A stretch of 64,000 nucleotides of DNA from an uncultured Latescibacterota bacterium (lineage in GTDB: Bacteria; Latescibacterota; UBA2968; UBA8231): contig OY282352.1 of NCBI GenBank assembly GCA_958295495.1, positions 3,412,548-3,476,547 on the forward strand, in the 5' to 3' direction. The translations under genes were made by a program, and so were the position numbers. Positions 40,435 through 50,266 of this stretch are shown here, piece after piece. The number at the start of each line of letters is the position of its first letter. Position 1 is the stretch's first letter. The notes under the pieces are model-generated. The model saw nothing but the letters and a program-made list of their open reading frames with translations. It ran no database searches and had not been told where the DNA came from.

Positions 40435-42776
40435 GAATTACCCCCTACGATTACGGCCTGTTTTGCCAGCACATTACCGCCAGCATCCAGTACGACAACC
40501 ACAGCCGGTTCGCCCTCCAAATCGTCGTCTCTCACTAGCAGGCTTGTCGAGCCTTTGGCATCTACTGTACGGACACCAGTGACGCTAGAATCGGCATTGT
40601 TGACCTCGGTACGCACATCAACGGACCACTCTAGCTGAGCCGGCTCGATCCGCACGCGACAGCGGAACCCGACCCAAGATACCTCTGCAATTTGTGGAGC
40701 CATTGCTTCTGGCACCGTTCCGCCGGTCACGCTGATGACCGGAATCAGGCACTCTTGTACACTCAAACCGCCGTGTGCGTACTTGTGGCCTTCCGAGAAG
40801 CAGGCAATGCCAGGCGCAACTGCAACCCGTCCCTCGGCATTCCAGCTCCAAGGGACGGTGGGAACTTCGACATTGGATCCCCCCTTTATCACGGCGCACC
40901 GAGCCCAGCGACTCGCGGTCAGGTACTTCGGCAAAGCGACCTTCGGCAATCCGCCGGGCAGCCAGAGCCAACCATGATCCGTTACCACCCGAACCTCATC
41001 CCAACCCGCGTTGAGCAGGGACTCGATACGTTCAAGAAGCAACTCAATCTGATCGTGAACTTGCCCCGCGAGTTTGTCTTGCAATGAGTGTCCCTGCTTG
41101 TCCAGATTGCCGCTCTCGGTCCAACCACGGCTTGATGGATCGCCTGTTTCATCCGCGCTCAGGTATTGGTAGTCAGCGGCGCTCAGTAGCTTGCGGAACT
41201 GATGTGTAGTCAATGGCTGCCCTGCATCCGCAGTCGTGGGGGAGAAATCCTCGCCGATCGCAAGACCCTTGACACTCTGCGAGATGGGCGAGACCGCTGG
41301 CTTGGCTGTCGCGGTTACGCTCGGTAACCCCGCCCATCTAGTTCGCATAGTCACTGACCAGCCCTTGGTGCGCATCCGTTCTGCAAGTTGTCGGGAGACA
41401 TCGAATCGAAGGCCATCCGCGAAAAGAATTACTCCACCTAACTCTACCGCGACATCTTTTAGTCCCTGCGCTTCCTGCCCCGGCAGAGGGTCTCTTTCGG
41501 CCAGTTCCTGTAGATGCTCAGCGGCAAACTCCAGCCAAGGCTTATAGATGACATCCAGGACCTTGCTCACGGCCTTCATGTCAGCAGCGGTTTTCACCGT
41601 GGCCATCGCAGACAGCGCGGCAGCATCGACCTTCCAAGCTGAATCTACGTACCGCTTCGCTAGCTCCGCCGTGGACTCGCCGCCAAGCCTCGTAGCCGCG
41701 TGTTCGGCAAGTGCCGCCAAGTGCGCGAGTGCATAGGCGAGCGGTGCTTGCTCCAACTCGGCCCATACCCAGCCTCGCCTAGGTCCATGCTGTATCTCAA
41801 GTCGCCGTACTAACTCACGTGCTTCGGCGGGCGTCGAATGTTCCAAGGCGAGCAACGCTTGCCGCAACTCCTGCTCGTCCTTCTCATTCATCTGAGGCCA
41901 AGAAGAACGCTCTACGAACAATTCGCTCGGCATAGCCTTCCGCAAGAGTTCGGGAATTCCCGGATAGAGCGCAGGGGACTCCGCGAACCTTTCCCACACC
42001 GCTGCCCACGGATCTTCTCGCTTGCCCAACAGTTCCGCACCGATCAACTCGCCGTCTTGGTCCGGGTCGAACTTGTAATCATCTTGGCAGCGCGACTTGA
42101 AGGCACTCCAGCGGCCATCATTCCATTGGGCCTTAACCGTTTTCGGCTCGCTCAGCCAACTCAGCAGATCCCTGACCATATCGTCAGAAAAGAGCCGGTT
42201 GAAGTCCTCCGCCTCAAGATGCTTGCCGGTTAGATGCTCTACCGACGTCGTGGCCAGTTCCTCCAACGCGCCGAGCATTGCCTGTCGAGTGGTGCCATCG
42301 CGTGTGAGGTCCAGACCAAGTCCTCCGTCCTCGGATACGAGAAAAGCCTCGACCGTCCAGTCCTTACCGTTGGTCTGGGTCCAACAGACCCCGCGATACT
42401 GAAGCTCAACCAGTGGCTTTAGGTTGTCTGGGCACTCTTGGACCGCCCGGAGTTTCTGCCGGCTGACGTGGGGGAGGTATAAAATCGGAGGTTTCTCTTT
42501 GCGCCATTCAACATCCGGCAATGCCCGGTCCACGGCACTTCGCAGCCAGATCGCCGGGCCGGTGCGTTGATCGGGCTGGTATTCCCCGAGTGTCAGGAGG
42601 TGCGGCAGCAAGTGCCGGAGTTGAGGAATAATAGGCTGCCACTGAGCATCCTGATCCGTCCACAGGATGGCGCACGGACGCACGGCGTCATTTGGATTGT
42701 ACCTGACCGCATCCTCAAGGGAACGAATCAATGCCTCAGTTACCGTTAATCTCGAATGGTCGGCCTGAATTCCCAT
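40431..42776 (-). CDS. pglZ: BREX-1 alkaline phosphatase-like protein PglZ
   Basis: Signature protein of BREX, 781 residues, of the type B form. The alkaline-phosphatase-superfamily core is visible as VILFADGLRFDVSR (metal-ligand Asp) and VVTDHGWLWLPGG (Asp-His), with an N-terminal helical part. It is needed for both methylation and exclusion in model systems. ATG 42776 lies four bases after the Schlafen-type gene's stop, and the end overlaps brxL, so translation is coupled across all three. Confidence 0.93.
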   Translation of the reverse strand: MGIQADHSRLTVTEALIRSLEDAVRYNPNDAVRPCAILWTDQDAQWQPIIPQLRHLLPHLLTLGEYQPDQRTGPAIWLRSAVDRALPDVEWRKEKPPILYLPHVSRQKLRAVQECPDNLKPLVELQYRGVCWTQTNGKDWTVEAFLVSEDGGLGLDLTRDGTTRQAMLGALEELATTSVEHLTGKHLEAEDFNRLFSDDMVRDLLSWLSEPKTVKAQWNDGRWSAFKSRCQDDYKFDPDQDGELIGAELLGKREDPWAAVWERFAESPALYPGIPELLRKAMPSELFVERSSWPQMNEKDEQELRQALLALEHSTPAEARELVRRLEIQHGPRRGWVWAELEQAPLAYALAHLAALAEHAATRLGGESTAELAKRYVDSAWKVDAAALSAMATVKTAADMKAVSKVLDVIYKPWLEFAAEHLQELAERDPLPGQEAQGLKDVAVELGGVILFADGLRFDVSRQLAERMRTKGWSVTMRTRWAGLPSVTATAKPAVSPISQSVKGLAIGEDFSPTTADAGQPLTTHQFRKLLSAADYQYLSADETGDPSSRGWTESGNLDKQGHSLQDKLAGQVHDQIELLLERIESLLNAGWDEVRVVTDHGWLWLPGGLPKVALPKYLTASRWARCAVIKGGSNVEVPTVPWSWNAEGRVAVAPGIACFSEGHKYAHGGLSVQECLIPVISVTGGTVPEAMAPQIAEVSWVGFRCRVRIEPAQLEWSVDVRTEVNNADSSVTGVRTVDAKGSTSLLVRDDDLEGEPAVVVVLDAGGNVLAKQAVIVGGNS

Positions 42777-42780
42777 GGTA

Positions 42781-44046
42781 TCACGATATATCCGCGGCCC
42801 AAATCGTCAGCATGAGCTCCGACTCGCCGATCAGGCGGTACTCTGGAAGCTTACCGGACAGTCTCTCGCTGTTGTCCATGATGATGGGTACGCCTTCTCC
42901 ACGTCTGTCCATCATGGTTCGACGATCCGTCGTCAGCCATTCCTCGTCAGTCGGAACTAGACATTTGGCGAGCAGACTAGTGATGATTTCATTCCGAGCC
43001 GATTGCAGGTAGGCAAGATCCTCGACCGTCATCGTATTCGGGATCGAGCCTGGGGAATAAAGCTCTAAACGGTCGCTGAATAGCCGTAACCTGATCTTCG
43101 AGCCGTGAATGGAATAGTCCCGGTGTGCGACCGCGTTGACCATAGCTTCAAAGACAGCCGTCATGTCAAACTGCGGTCGGTCCAGACGCCCCTGATCCTT
43201 AAAGGCGGCTGTCTTCATGTTCTTCACCACGAACCGACAGGCTTCCACGATCTGAAAATCGAGTGGGCCAGAGATATCCGCGGCGTCGAGTTGATAGGGA
43301 TCGGTGGATTCGTCGATTCGAATATCGACTCCTCGATAGGAAACGGCCTGTACATAGGCATTGGGTAGCCATTCCCGGGGGTCTTTGGAGGCCATCAATA
43401 CGCCAGCGACCGTCGGCCTCAGCGTCCCCTCGTCATCGGTGCGTACCATGTGGAGCTTGAACAGGACGTTCTCGCGCTCGTCTCGGGATCGAGGAGTCAG
43501 GAATCGCTCCCAAAGGTCTAGCTGCAAGTCGCTCAATCCGGCGGGGGGAATGATTTGCTCGTCGAACCGGATGATACGGGTCTGACTGCGCTGCTGGAAC
43601 AATTGAGCAAGGTATTCGGATGACATGACGCGCTTGGTGCTGACGACGCGGTGCAGAAAACCACCGGGGCTTCGATGTACAAAAAGACTGCGAGGCACAT
43701 CAATCTTGATAACGGCTACATCCTCGCCGGTGGCCGCAGGCAGCCGCAGGGGGTCAATGATGGGGGCTATGGGCGGATCGATAGAGTCCTGGCAAAGCTC
43801 GTGGACGAAACGCGCTACCATGTCGAGATGCTTCTGTGGAATCCCCAGAATCTCACGTGTCTTGTCATGTACACCGAGCACCAGCACCCCGCCATGGCTA
43901 TTGGCGAAGGACGCCAGCTCATCGGCGAGATCGTCTCGCCCCGGACCACGAATCTTGCTGCCGGCAAAGCGCACCTCTTTCAGTTCGAGGAAGCTGCCTT
44001 CGCCTAGGTGAATCTTCTCCAGTAGTTCTCCATGTGTTGCAAACAT
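42781..44046 (-). CDS. Schlafen AlbA_2 / ATPase-domain protein inserted in the BREX operon
   Basis: A 421-residue protein. The N-terminal AlbA_2 (Schlafen-type nucleic-acid-binding) domain shows SFLELKEVRF, the DDLADELASFANSHGG block and VLVLGVHDK. A C-terminal HATPase-like segment AMVNAVAHRDYSIHG and ELYSPGSIPNTMT follows, with a winged-helix-like end. Related proteins are putative transcriptional regulators or nucleases. The frame extends to 44196, but the ATG at 44046, one base after the upstream stop, is the likely start. It lies between the PHP/ATPase gene and pglZ and is not one of the six canonical type 1 genes. Regulator and effector roles are both possible. Confidence 0.82.
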   Translation of the reverse strand: MFATHGELLEKIHLGEGSFLELKEVRFAGSKIRGPGRDDLADELASFANSHGGVLVLGVHDKTREILGIPQKHLDMVARFVHELCQDSIDPPIAPIIDPLRLPAATGEDVAVIKIDVPRSLFVHRSPGGFLHRVVSTKRVMSSEYLAQLFQQRSQTRIIRFDEQIIPPAGLSDLQLDLWERFLTPRSRDERENVLFKLHMVRTDDEGTLRPTVAGVLMASKDPREWLPNAYVQAVSYRGVDIRIDESTDPYQLDAADISGPLDFQIVEACRFVVKNMKTAAFKDQGRLDRPQFDMTAVFEAMVNAVAHRDYSIHGSKIRLRLFSDRLELYSPGSIPNTMTVEDLAYLQSARNEIITSLLAKCLVPTDEEWLTTDRRTMMDRRGEGVPIIMDNSERLSGKLPEYRLIGESELMLTIWAADIS

Positions 44047-44047
44047 C

Positions 44048-46867
44048 TCAGATCTCTCGTCCCAAGCGTTCCCAGCGCCGAGCGAACGCCTCCCGTCCGC
44101 CCTCCATGACCCGGCAGACTTCTTCGCGGACTGCTTTTTCCTGTAGAGCACCGTGCTCAATGATTCTGCATTGGCCGCCACTAAAGTCGAAAGCATGTAC
44201 CATTTCCGCGTCTCCGTTGATCATCACATTGGGGTTGTGGGTGACTATGATCAGTTGTCGCCGCAATTTGTTCTCGCGAATCTGTCGTACGACCAAGTCG
44301 TAAATCAGGTGGTTGTCCAAATCGTCCTCGGGCTGATCCAATACGAGGGGCTCATCGCCGAATGCAAGCAGGAACGCCAGCAGTGCCGCTGAACGCTGTC
44401 CTTGCGAGCCTTGGGTGATGGACGTCCAATCGCTGCCGTCCCCCTCGCGGCTGTACTCAATCCGCAGGTCATCCTCTGGGAACCAGCACTGGATGTGATC
44501 GGCGAACTCCGGCTTCTCGTGCTTGCGTTCGAGGTAGTTGCGAAATTGGCCGCGGAAGTTAGTGCTGTTTTCTATTAGTCGTTGTTTCGCAGCATCTAGC
44601 GCTGCTTCGCGATTTTCGTCCTGCTCGATGTCAAAGGCCAAGCCACCAACTGGGTTGCCATCTTCCTCGCGCAGAATGTCGTGTTCAAAACGCTCATCTG
44701 GCACCTCAATCATTTCACGTAGGCTATGCTCGATATGACGAGGCTCAAAGCCGAATCCGACGACCTCAATTTTCACAAAGGTGTTAGTCTCCAGCGTTTT
44801 CTCAACAAACTTGGCGCGTGCCCGTGTGATGGCCTTGCGCGCTTCAAGCACTTGTTGCCGCTGTTTTTTGTTGTCTTTGTCAAAGCGATCCCAATCCTGA
44901 CGCAACTGATCGAGTTGCTTCAGTTGCGCTTCGAGATTCTGACGCTCCTGTTCCAACCGCCCAAAGTCTTGCGGATCAGTCACTCCCTGAGCGTCGAGCG
45001 TCGTTTGAAGAGCCTCGTAGTCCGATTTGGCCTTCTCGGCACGCTGCTGCCACTGGCTAAGTCTTTCGTCCTTTCGCAGCTTCTGCACCTTGTCCGTAAA
45101 GGTGTCGGCACTACGAGTGAGTGCCTCCTGCATTTCTGCCACGAGCTGCTCGGTTTCGCTCCGCCAAGCGAGGGCGTCGCCATCCTGTGCGACATTGAAG
45201 ACGCCATCTGGCCAATCGTCGAGCAGCAGATCCTCCGTCAACGCCTTGATACGTCTAGGAATTTTTCGCAATAATTCCGAAGTCGTATCGATCTCCCGGC
45301 GTTGACGCAGTGCCTGTTGATGAGCTTTCAGTACTTCAGCGTGATGTGATTGTGTGAACGCTGCGAGCTTGCGGGTCAGGTCCGCGAGCCTGCGTTCCAA
45401 TTCTGGTCGCCTAGCTAACTTTTCCTCTAGTTCGCGCAGCCTAGCTCGCTGTGCTAAATAGGAGGTCTTCGTCTCGTCGAAGGCGTGATGTAACCCGGCC
45501 ACGTCAGCCGCGTCGTCAATAACATCGAGCAAAGCCTGCCGACTCTCTCCCGCCATGGCCGCAATCTGGCCCTGCGAAAGTAGCCGTATCGGGAAACGCT
45601 CGGAGTTCACCTCTTGGCTCGCAGCGGGCTGCCATTGGCCGTCTGCGTCTCGTTCTTCAACAACGGCCTCTTGACCATCTTGTCGCCAACGCAAGATGTG
45701 CTCTACACCATCGCGCATCAGCTCCACGCGAATCTCCGTAGCATCGCGCAACCCACCATGCCCATTGCGTCCCCTGACAGGTTGGGAAAAACTTTTGAAC
45801 TGGCGATAGGGCTCTGTTTCTTCGCCCAAATGCTGTAACTCTCTATCGCGCCGATACGCGAGGCGCAACGCATGGACAATCGTGGACTTGCCGGTACCGC
45901 GCCCACCAATCAGCGCGTTGTAGTACGGTGTGGGTTCAAGCCGTGTCGTGGTGTCTATACCCATAAATCGAGCAGACTCAACCTCAATGCCGGTGATGAA
46001 GTGCGTGGGCTTCCGAAACGGATCGAACTCCCCCCCGTCATCGCTCCGCCGGATCGAAATTCCGTTGCCATCTAGGAGCGCGAGACGTAGCCCTTCTAGT
46101 GTGGGCTTTGCCATTTTGACCCAAGAGTAACGGGACCCAGGGATACGCTTGCCTTGGAAGCTGTGGCAGTCACTACCGAGTACCCGCGCCAACTTTTTGA
46201 CCTGTTTCTCGACATGCTTAGGGAGAGGATGCCCCATGTCTTCCCACTCCATTGCCAGCAAGTATTCGGTATCAAGCACTTGGCGAACCGTCTTGGCGTC
46301 GAGTTGGCACTTACGGGTACCTGCACGTACGGCGAGAAGACCCTTGCCGTTGCCATTATTGCCTTGCCGGTCAGCGTGAGCTGGAATCGGAATGCCTCCG
46401 GCGTCCCTAATTTCACAAACCACCTCGGCTGCGCCCTTGCGCGTCACCCCGTCGCTGTCCCCCTTGGTTCCGTCGTAATCCACCCGCCCTAGCAGGGTGT
46501 CGATGTCGCCGGTGGTGGCATTGGGGGCTAGGATGGCGAGCAGGTGGAATCCCCCGTGTACCGAAATCTCGACCCCTGGAAACAGCGTCATTTCTCGAAA
46601 TCCTTCCGGTGGAGATCCCTCATCGGCTTGCCTTTTCATCTCCTCGTAAGCGGCTTTAAGGCAATCAATCCAAGCACCGCTATTGTGGTCAGTGATCGCC
46701 ACACAATCGATTTCAGCGGCCATATATTGGAGCAGCCATTCTTGCGGCGCTAGGTTGATACCCGGTTGAGTCCAGTAGGTGTCGGCGGAAGCCGGCGTAT
46801 GCGTGTGGAAGTCGAACTTCCACCAGCGCGATCCAGGGTAGGGCCAATTTTGCTGTGTGCTTGTCAT
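44048..46867 (-). CDS. PHP-domain plus SMC-like ATPase protein (TrlF-type) inserted in the BREX operon
   Basis: A 939-residue protein. The N-terminal PHP metal-phosphoesterase domain keeps its ligands: FDFHTHTPAS, AITDHNSG, PIPAHAD, and LGSDCHSF. The C-terminal ABC/SMC-like ATPase has Walker A IGGRGTGKSTIVHA, a long coiled coil, the signature region QGQRSAALLAF, Walker B LVLDQPEDDLDN and the switch VTHN. The architecture suggests ATP-gated nuclease or phosphatase action, as in other defence ATPases. The start overlaps the pglX stop by four bases, so it is an integral operon member. The longer frame (47023) only duplicates pglX sequence in another phase. Confidence 0.85.
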   Translation of the reverse strand: MTSTQQNWPYPGSRWWKFDFHTHTPASADTYWTQPGINLAPQEWLLQYMAAEIDCVAITDHNSGAWIDCLKAAYEEMKRQADEGSPPEGFREMTLFPGVEISVHGGFHLLAILAPNATTGDIDTLLGRVDYDGTKGDSDGVTRKGAAEVVCEIRDAGGIPIPAHADRQGNNGNGKGLLAVRAGTRKCQLDAKTVRQVLDTEYLLAMEWEDMGHPLPKHVEKQVKKLARVLGSDCHSFQGKRIPGSRYSWVKMAKPTLEGLRLALLDGNGISIRRSDDGGEFDPFRKPTHFITGIEVESARFMGIDTTTRLEPTPYYNALIGGRGTGKSTIVHALRLAYRRDRELQHLGEETEPYRQFKSFSQPVRGRNGHGGLRDATEIRVELMRDGVEHILRWRQDGQEAVVEERDADGQWQPAASQEVNSERFPIRLLSQGQIAAMAGESRQALLDVIDDAADVAGLHHAFDETKTSYLAQRARLRELEEKLARRPELERRLADLTRKLAAFTQSHHAEVLKAHQQALRQRREIDTTSELLRKIPRRIKALTEDLLLDDWPDGVFNVAQDGDALAWRSETEQLVAEMQEALTRSADTFTDKVQKLRKDERLSQWQQRAEKAKSDYEALQTTLDAQGVTDPQDFGRLEQERQNLEAQLKQLDQLRQDWDRFDKDNKKQRQQVLEARKAITRARAKFVEKTLETNTFVKIEVVGFGFEPRHIEHSLREMIEVPDERFEHDILREEDGNPVGGLAFDIEQDENREAALDAAKQRLIENSTNFRGQFRNYLERKHEKPEFADHIQCWFPEDDLRIEYSREGDGSDWTSITQGSQGQRSAALLAFLLAFGDEPLVLDQPEDDLDNHLIYDLVVRQIRENKLRRQLIIVTHNPNVMINGDAEMVHAFDFSGGQCRIIEHGALQEKAVREEVCRVMEGGREAFARRWERLGREI

Positions 46868-49800
46868 CGTCGCTCGTCCTCCGCCCGGTCCCGGGCCGCG
46901 TGTTTCTCTGCTCTGGTGCAATGCACGTTGTTGACTCGGTCGCCGGTGAAGTTGCCGTTGTTCCAGAACCAAGGAAACTGCTCCTTGTCGCGCATTGGTT
47001 CCTTGCCGCGATCCTTTTTCCAATGGATGTTCGGCGCGGCGCGGAGAACGCCGGCACCTTTCTTGCCTTGGGGGAGGTCTTCGGCCATGAAGGGACGGAT
47101 ATTGAGGCGCACGCCATCGTTGATGTCCGGCTCCCAGCCGATGGGCTGTTCCTTAAACGGCTTCCAGCGGATAAAAAGATCGCAGGGCGGCTCGCCTGCG
47201 AGGATGGCGACGAGCCGCTTATGTAATTCGCGTGCTGCGGCCAAGCGGTCTTCGGCACCGCCCTCGCCGCGCCTTACGCCTTCCTGCTGGCGGGTGATCC
47301 AGTCGCCGAGGTAGCTATAGGTCAGCGACTCCAGCAGGCGACGGCCCTTTCCGCCGCCCTCGGCCAGTTTGTGATAGTTGACCAAGGCATGGAAGCCGTC
47401 GCGTTTGCGGCCATCCCAGATATGCCAGACGAAGGGACGCTGGTGGAACAGCTTGCAGTGCTCCTCAAAGAAACGGTTGCGCAGCCAATCGTCTAGGCTG
47501 GAACTCCCTGCTTCAGTGAGCAACTTCGCAAGGATGCCATCGCTCCAGTCATCGCCCCAAGCGGCCTGCAACAGTTGCAACAGGCGTTCGTGGGCGGGCC
47601 GCTCGCCGCGCACGGAGGGGATGCAGACGATGCCGTCCGCGTCCGCGAATGGGTGCAGTGCCGTTGTCTTCTCAATCCAAGCACGGGCCTCGTCGGCGAG
47701 TTCCATGTCCGGATCGTTCTCCGCCGGCCAGCGGTAGCCGAGCAGGCGGGCGACAGCGACTTGCAGGACGGTCGGGTCTGTGCGGGGTGGGCCGTGAGTG
47801 GTCCACTTTGTGCCTTCGTCCCATATCACTGAGCCGCAGGGGTGGCCGTGGAAGATCCATTGGGTTGGATCGTCGGAATAAGGCTTGGGCAACCCCTTGG
47901 GATAGCGTTCTGCGGCAACCTGGGTCCAGCGTTTGAGGTCGAAGGGGACCTTGACCAGCGTAGCATTGGTGACCTTCAGACTCTGATCGATTTGCCGCAC
48001 CGCCTCGTTGTATTCGGGCGAGGAGCAGAAAGTCCAAAGTGCTGGCATGTCAATTGGATCAAATGGACTAATAATACTAGTGTTGTTGTCAAACAAGTTA
48101 CCAGAGGCAAGCGTAACCGGTAGTGATCGCATTTGAGCAGTCGCAATTCCAGGTTTATTCCATGCACTCATTCCTCTAAATGCCGCTCCCTTTTGACACA
48201 CTTCCGTCATCAATCCGTGCCCATCTTGCCAATAAATAATCTGCTCACGTCCGCCAAAAAAAACTATTTCATTTACTGTGCCTTGTTGGAAAAACCATCC
48301 TCTATGTAGAAGCGGATGTTCCCAAAACACTTTGCAAAATCGAGGATTGTCGCTTGAGGTAATCCCTTGCCATGAATTCGCACGACTATCTAGCAGTGCA
48401 GTCATATCAACTCTTCCGACAACAACACGAACATCCGGATTCCTTAGCTGCCCCTGCTGGCTGACAAAAACGACTTCACCACTCCGCAACACTTCCGCCT
48501 TTTTCGCCGCCGTGCGTGGAGTGCTCGCGTCAATACCGGACAGTTGATCTTCAGTCTGTGGGCAGGTACGGGTCAGGGTGAGAAGAACGACATTCACGAC
48601 CTCGCCGCTGATAGTATCGAAGGCACTAGGCCCCAACCGAGCCAGCAGTTCCCAGCGCACTTCTTTCAAAAGATGCTCGCGCTGTGTCTTGTAGCTGGTC
48701 AGAAACAGCCAGTTTTGCGGCATTACGATCTGGGTGACACCAGTGCCATCTTCCAGACAGAACTCCAGACACCGTTCCAAGAAGACATTCGCCAAATCGT
48801 TCTTTGCCCTCGGATATTGCCTCTCGGCGAAACTTCGCAGGCGTTCGCTCTGCTTGCCGCGAGCGAGATATGGCACGTTGGTGATGACGAGGTGATATTG
48901 CTGGCTCATCAGCCGGGTCGCCTCGGTCAGCCCCAAAGCCGCGATGGCCGTCTCTTCCCACTCCTCCTCGTCGGCGTGTTCCCGTAGCGCTTGTTCAAGA
49001 AATGGCTGTAGCTCGCTGAATCCAGCCGTCAGCATATCCTCAGAAACAGAAGTGGGATCAATCAGGCTGCCGAGCAGAGGCGCATCCCGAAAGGTGTCGT
49101 AGAGCACCCCCATCCCGTTTTCAATCCGACTGTCGCCCCCGACCAGCGCGGTCCATTGTTCCCTCTTACCGCCGACCGGCTGGCCGCACCAAGCAAGGTT
49201 GAATCGAGGCAGCGGCCGGTGGCCGCCCGCACCGGGATAACGCCATGCTTCCATCGCCAGCGCGAAGGCGGCAATAGCCACGCAGCGCGGGTCCAGCTCC
49301 AGCCCGTGTAGGTTGTCTCGCAATACGGCATCAGCGGCCTCTGCCGCACCCAAGTCTTCCAACGCCATCCGCATCGGCACCAGCATCAGGAACGCCGCCA
49401 CCAGAAAGTGCCCGGAACCGCAGCACGGGTCGAGCAGCCGGAACGCCGAGAGATCGTCGGGCCAGCCCTCGAAATCGCCCGCGACGGGTGCGCCGTCCTC
49501 TGTCTGGCGCAGATAGGTGAGATCAACCGGACACCGCTCGTTGGGATGACGAGTCTGCCACCAAGCACCGAGCGAGTTATGCAGCAGAAACTGCACCATG
49601 TAGGGCTCGGTGAAGAGCTGCGTCACCGCCGGCAGTTCGTCCGCCCCGATCTTAACTTCGGATTGGTTGACCCCATTCTTCCTCTCCGTCTGCCAGAACT
49701 GATACACCCAGCCGAGCGAATCGGTCGCCGTGAATGCTGCTGTCGGCAGACCTTCAACCAAGTCCTCCAGCTTTAATTGGTACTCTCGCGCCAACGGGAC

Positions 49801-49911
49801 TTCCAACCCCGGATGCTCCGGCCTAAACACCTGCGGCAACATGCAGTGCATACTGCGCCGCCAACGCCCACTTGTCGCTGCCTTGGCCCCTAGCCAAGTC
49901 CTCGCATTCAT
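46864..49911 (-). CDS. pglX: BREX adenine-specific methyltransferase PglX, main part
   Basis: Large N6-adenine methyltransferase that marks host DNA in BREX. The AdoMet motif I is LLDPCCGSGHFLVAAF, the catalytic motif IV reads ITNVPYLARGKQ (NVPY for NPPY, as usual in PglX), and the fold continues through long target-recognition regions. The in-family reading begins at about MLPQVFRPEHP, near base 49860; upstream of that this frame is antisense to family expectation. The missing first ~140 residues are in the adjacent frame (49823-50254). It overlaps the PHP/ATPase gene by four bases. Confidence 0.9.
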   Translation of the reverse strand: MNARTWLGAKAATSGRWRRSMHCMLPQVFRPEHPGLEVPLAREYQLKLEDLVEGLPTAAFTATDSLGWVYQFWQTERKNGVNQSEVKIGADELPAVTQLFTEPYMVQFLLHNSLGAWWQTRHPNERCPVDLTYLRQTEDGAPVAGDFEGWPDDLSAFRLLDPCCGSGHFLVAAFLMLVPMRMALEDLGAAEAADAVLRDNLHGLELDPRCVAIAAFALAMEAWRYPGAGGHRPLPRFNLAWCGQPVGGKREQWTALVGGDSRIENGMGVLYDTFRDAPLLGSLIDPTSVSEDMLTAGFSELQPFLEQALREHADEEEWEETAIAALGLTEATRLMSQQYHLVITNVPYLARGKQSERLRSFAERQYPRAKNDLANVFLERCLEFCLEDGTGVTQIVMPQNWLFLTSYKTQREHLLKEVRWELLARLGPSAFDTISGEVVNVVLLTLTRTCPQTEDQLSGIDASTPRTAAKKAEVLRSGEVVFVSQQGQLRNPDVRVVVGRVDMTALLDSRANSWQGITSSDNPRFCKVFWEHPLLHRGWFFQQGTVNEIVFFGGREQIIYWQDGHGLMTEVCQKGAAFRGMSAWNKPGIATAQMRSLPVTLASGNLFDNNTSIISPFDPIDMPALWTFCSSPEYNEAVRQIDQSLKVTNATLVKVPFDLKRWTQVAAERYPKGLPKPYSDDPTQWIFHGHPCGSVIWDEGTKWTTHGPPRTDPTVLQVAVARLLGYRWPAENDPDMELADEARAWIEKTTALHPFADADGIVCIPSVRGERPAHERLLQLLQAAWGDDWSDGILAKLLTEAGSSSLDDWLRNRFFEEHCKLFHQRPFVWHIWDGRKRDGFHALVNYHKLAEGGGKGRRLLESLTYSYLGDWITRQQEGVRRGEGGAEDRLAAARELHKRLVAILAGEPPCDLFIRWKPFKEQPIGWEPDINDGVRLNIRPFMAEDLPQGKKGAGVLRAAPNIHWKKDRGKEPMRDKEQFPWFWNNGNFTGDRVNNVHCTRAEKHAARDRAEDERR

Positions 49912-50254
49912 CGAGCGTTATGGCGACATCGTTCTCCGGTTCAATCAGCAGATCGTTCTCCGCGAGGAAGCGGGCAAACAACATGCTGTGCCAGTGTTTA
50001 TACGCAGTCTCCTGTACCAGATGCTCAATGGTATGCTCTCTCGTACGTGCGTTGAGGAGACGGTCCCCAAGCTGGCGAGCGTGCGCCCGCAGCCGCCGGC
50101 GCAATATGCGCTGCCCCGCGTCCATGTGCCCGTAGGGGCGGTGATGTACGGCAAACTCCTTCAATGCCGCACAGGCACCGGCCTCCGCCACGTTGCGAGC
50201 CTCAATGACGGTGCGTTCGAGTTGTTGCCGAAGGTCTGTCGGGAGTGTCTGCAT
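49823..50254 (-). CDS. pglX: PglX N-terminal part, separated by a frameshift
   Basis: A 143-codon frame starting MQTLPTDLRQQLERTVIEAR that matches PglX N-termini, including the block HSMLFARFLAENDLLIEPE. It runs up to DKWALAAQYA, then leaves the family in ALHVAAGV and stops. The family sequence resumes one frame over with MLPQVFRPE. Deleting one base near 49838-49850 would fuse both parts into a normal PglX of about 1,130 residues. No homopolymer tract is present at the junction. It starts 12 bases after the brxC stop. Confidence 0.82.
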   Translation of the reverse strand: MQTLPTDLRQQLERTVIEARNVAEAGACAALKEFAVHHRPYGHMDAGQRILRRRLRAHARQLGDRLLNARTREHTIEHLVQETAYKHWHSMLFARFLAENDLLIEPENDVAITLDECEDLARGQGSDKWALAAQYALHVAAGV

Positions 50255-50266
50255 GGGATACTCTCC

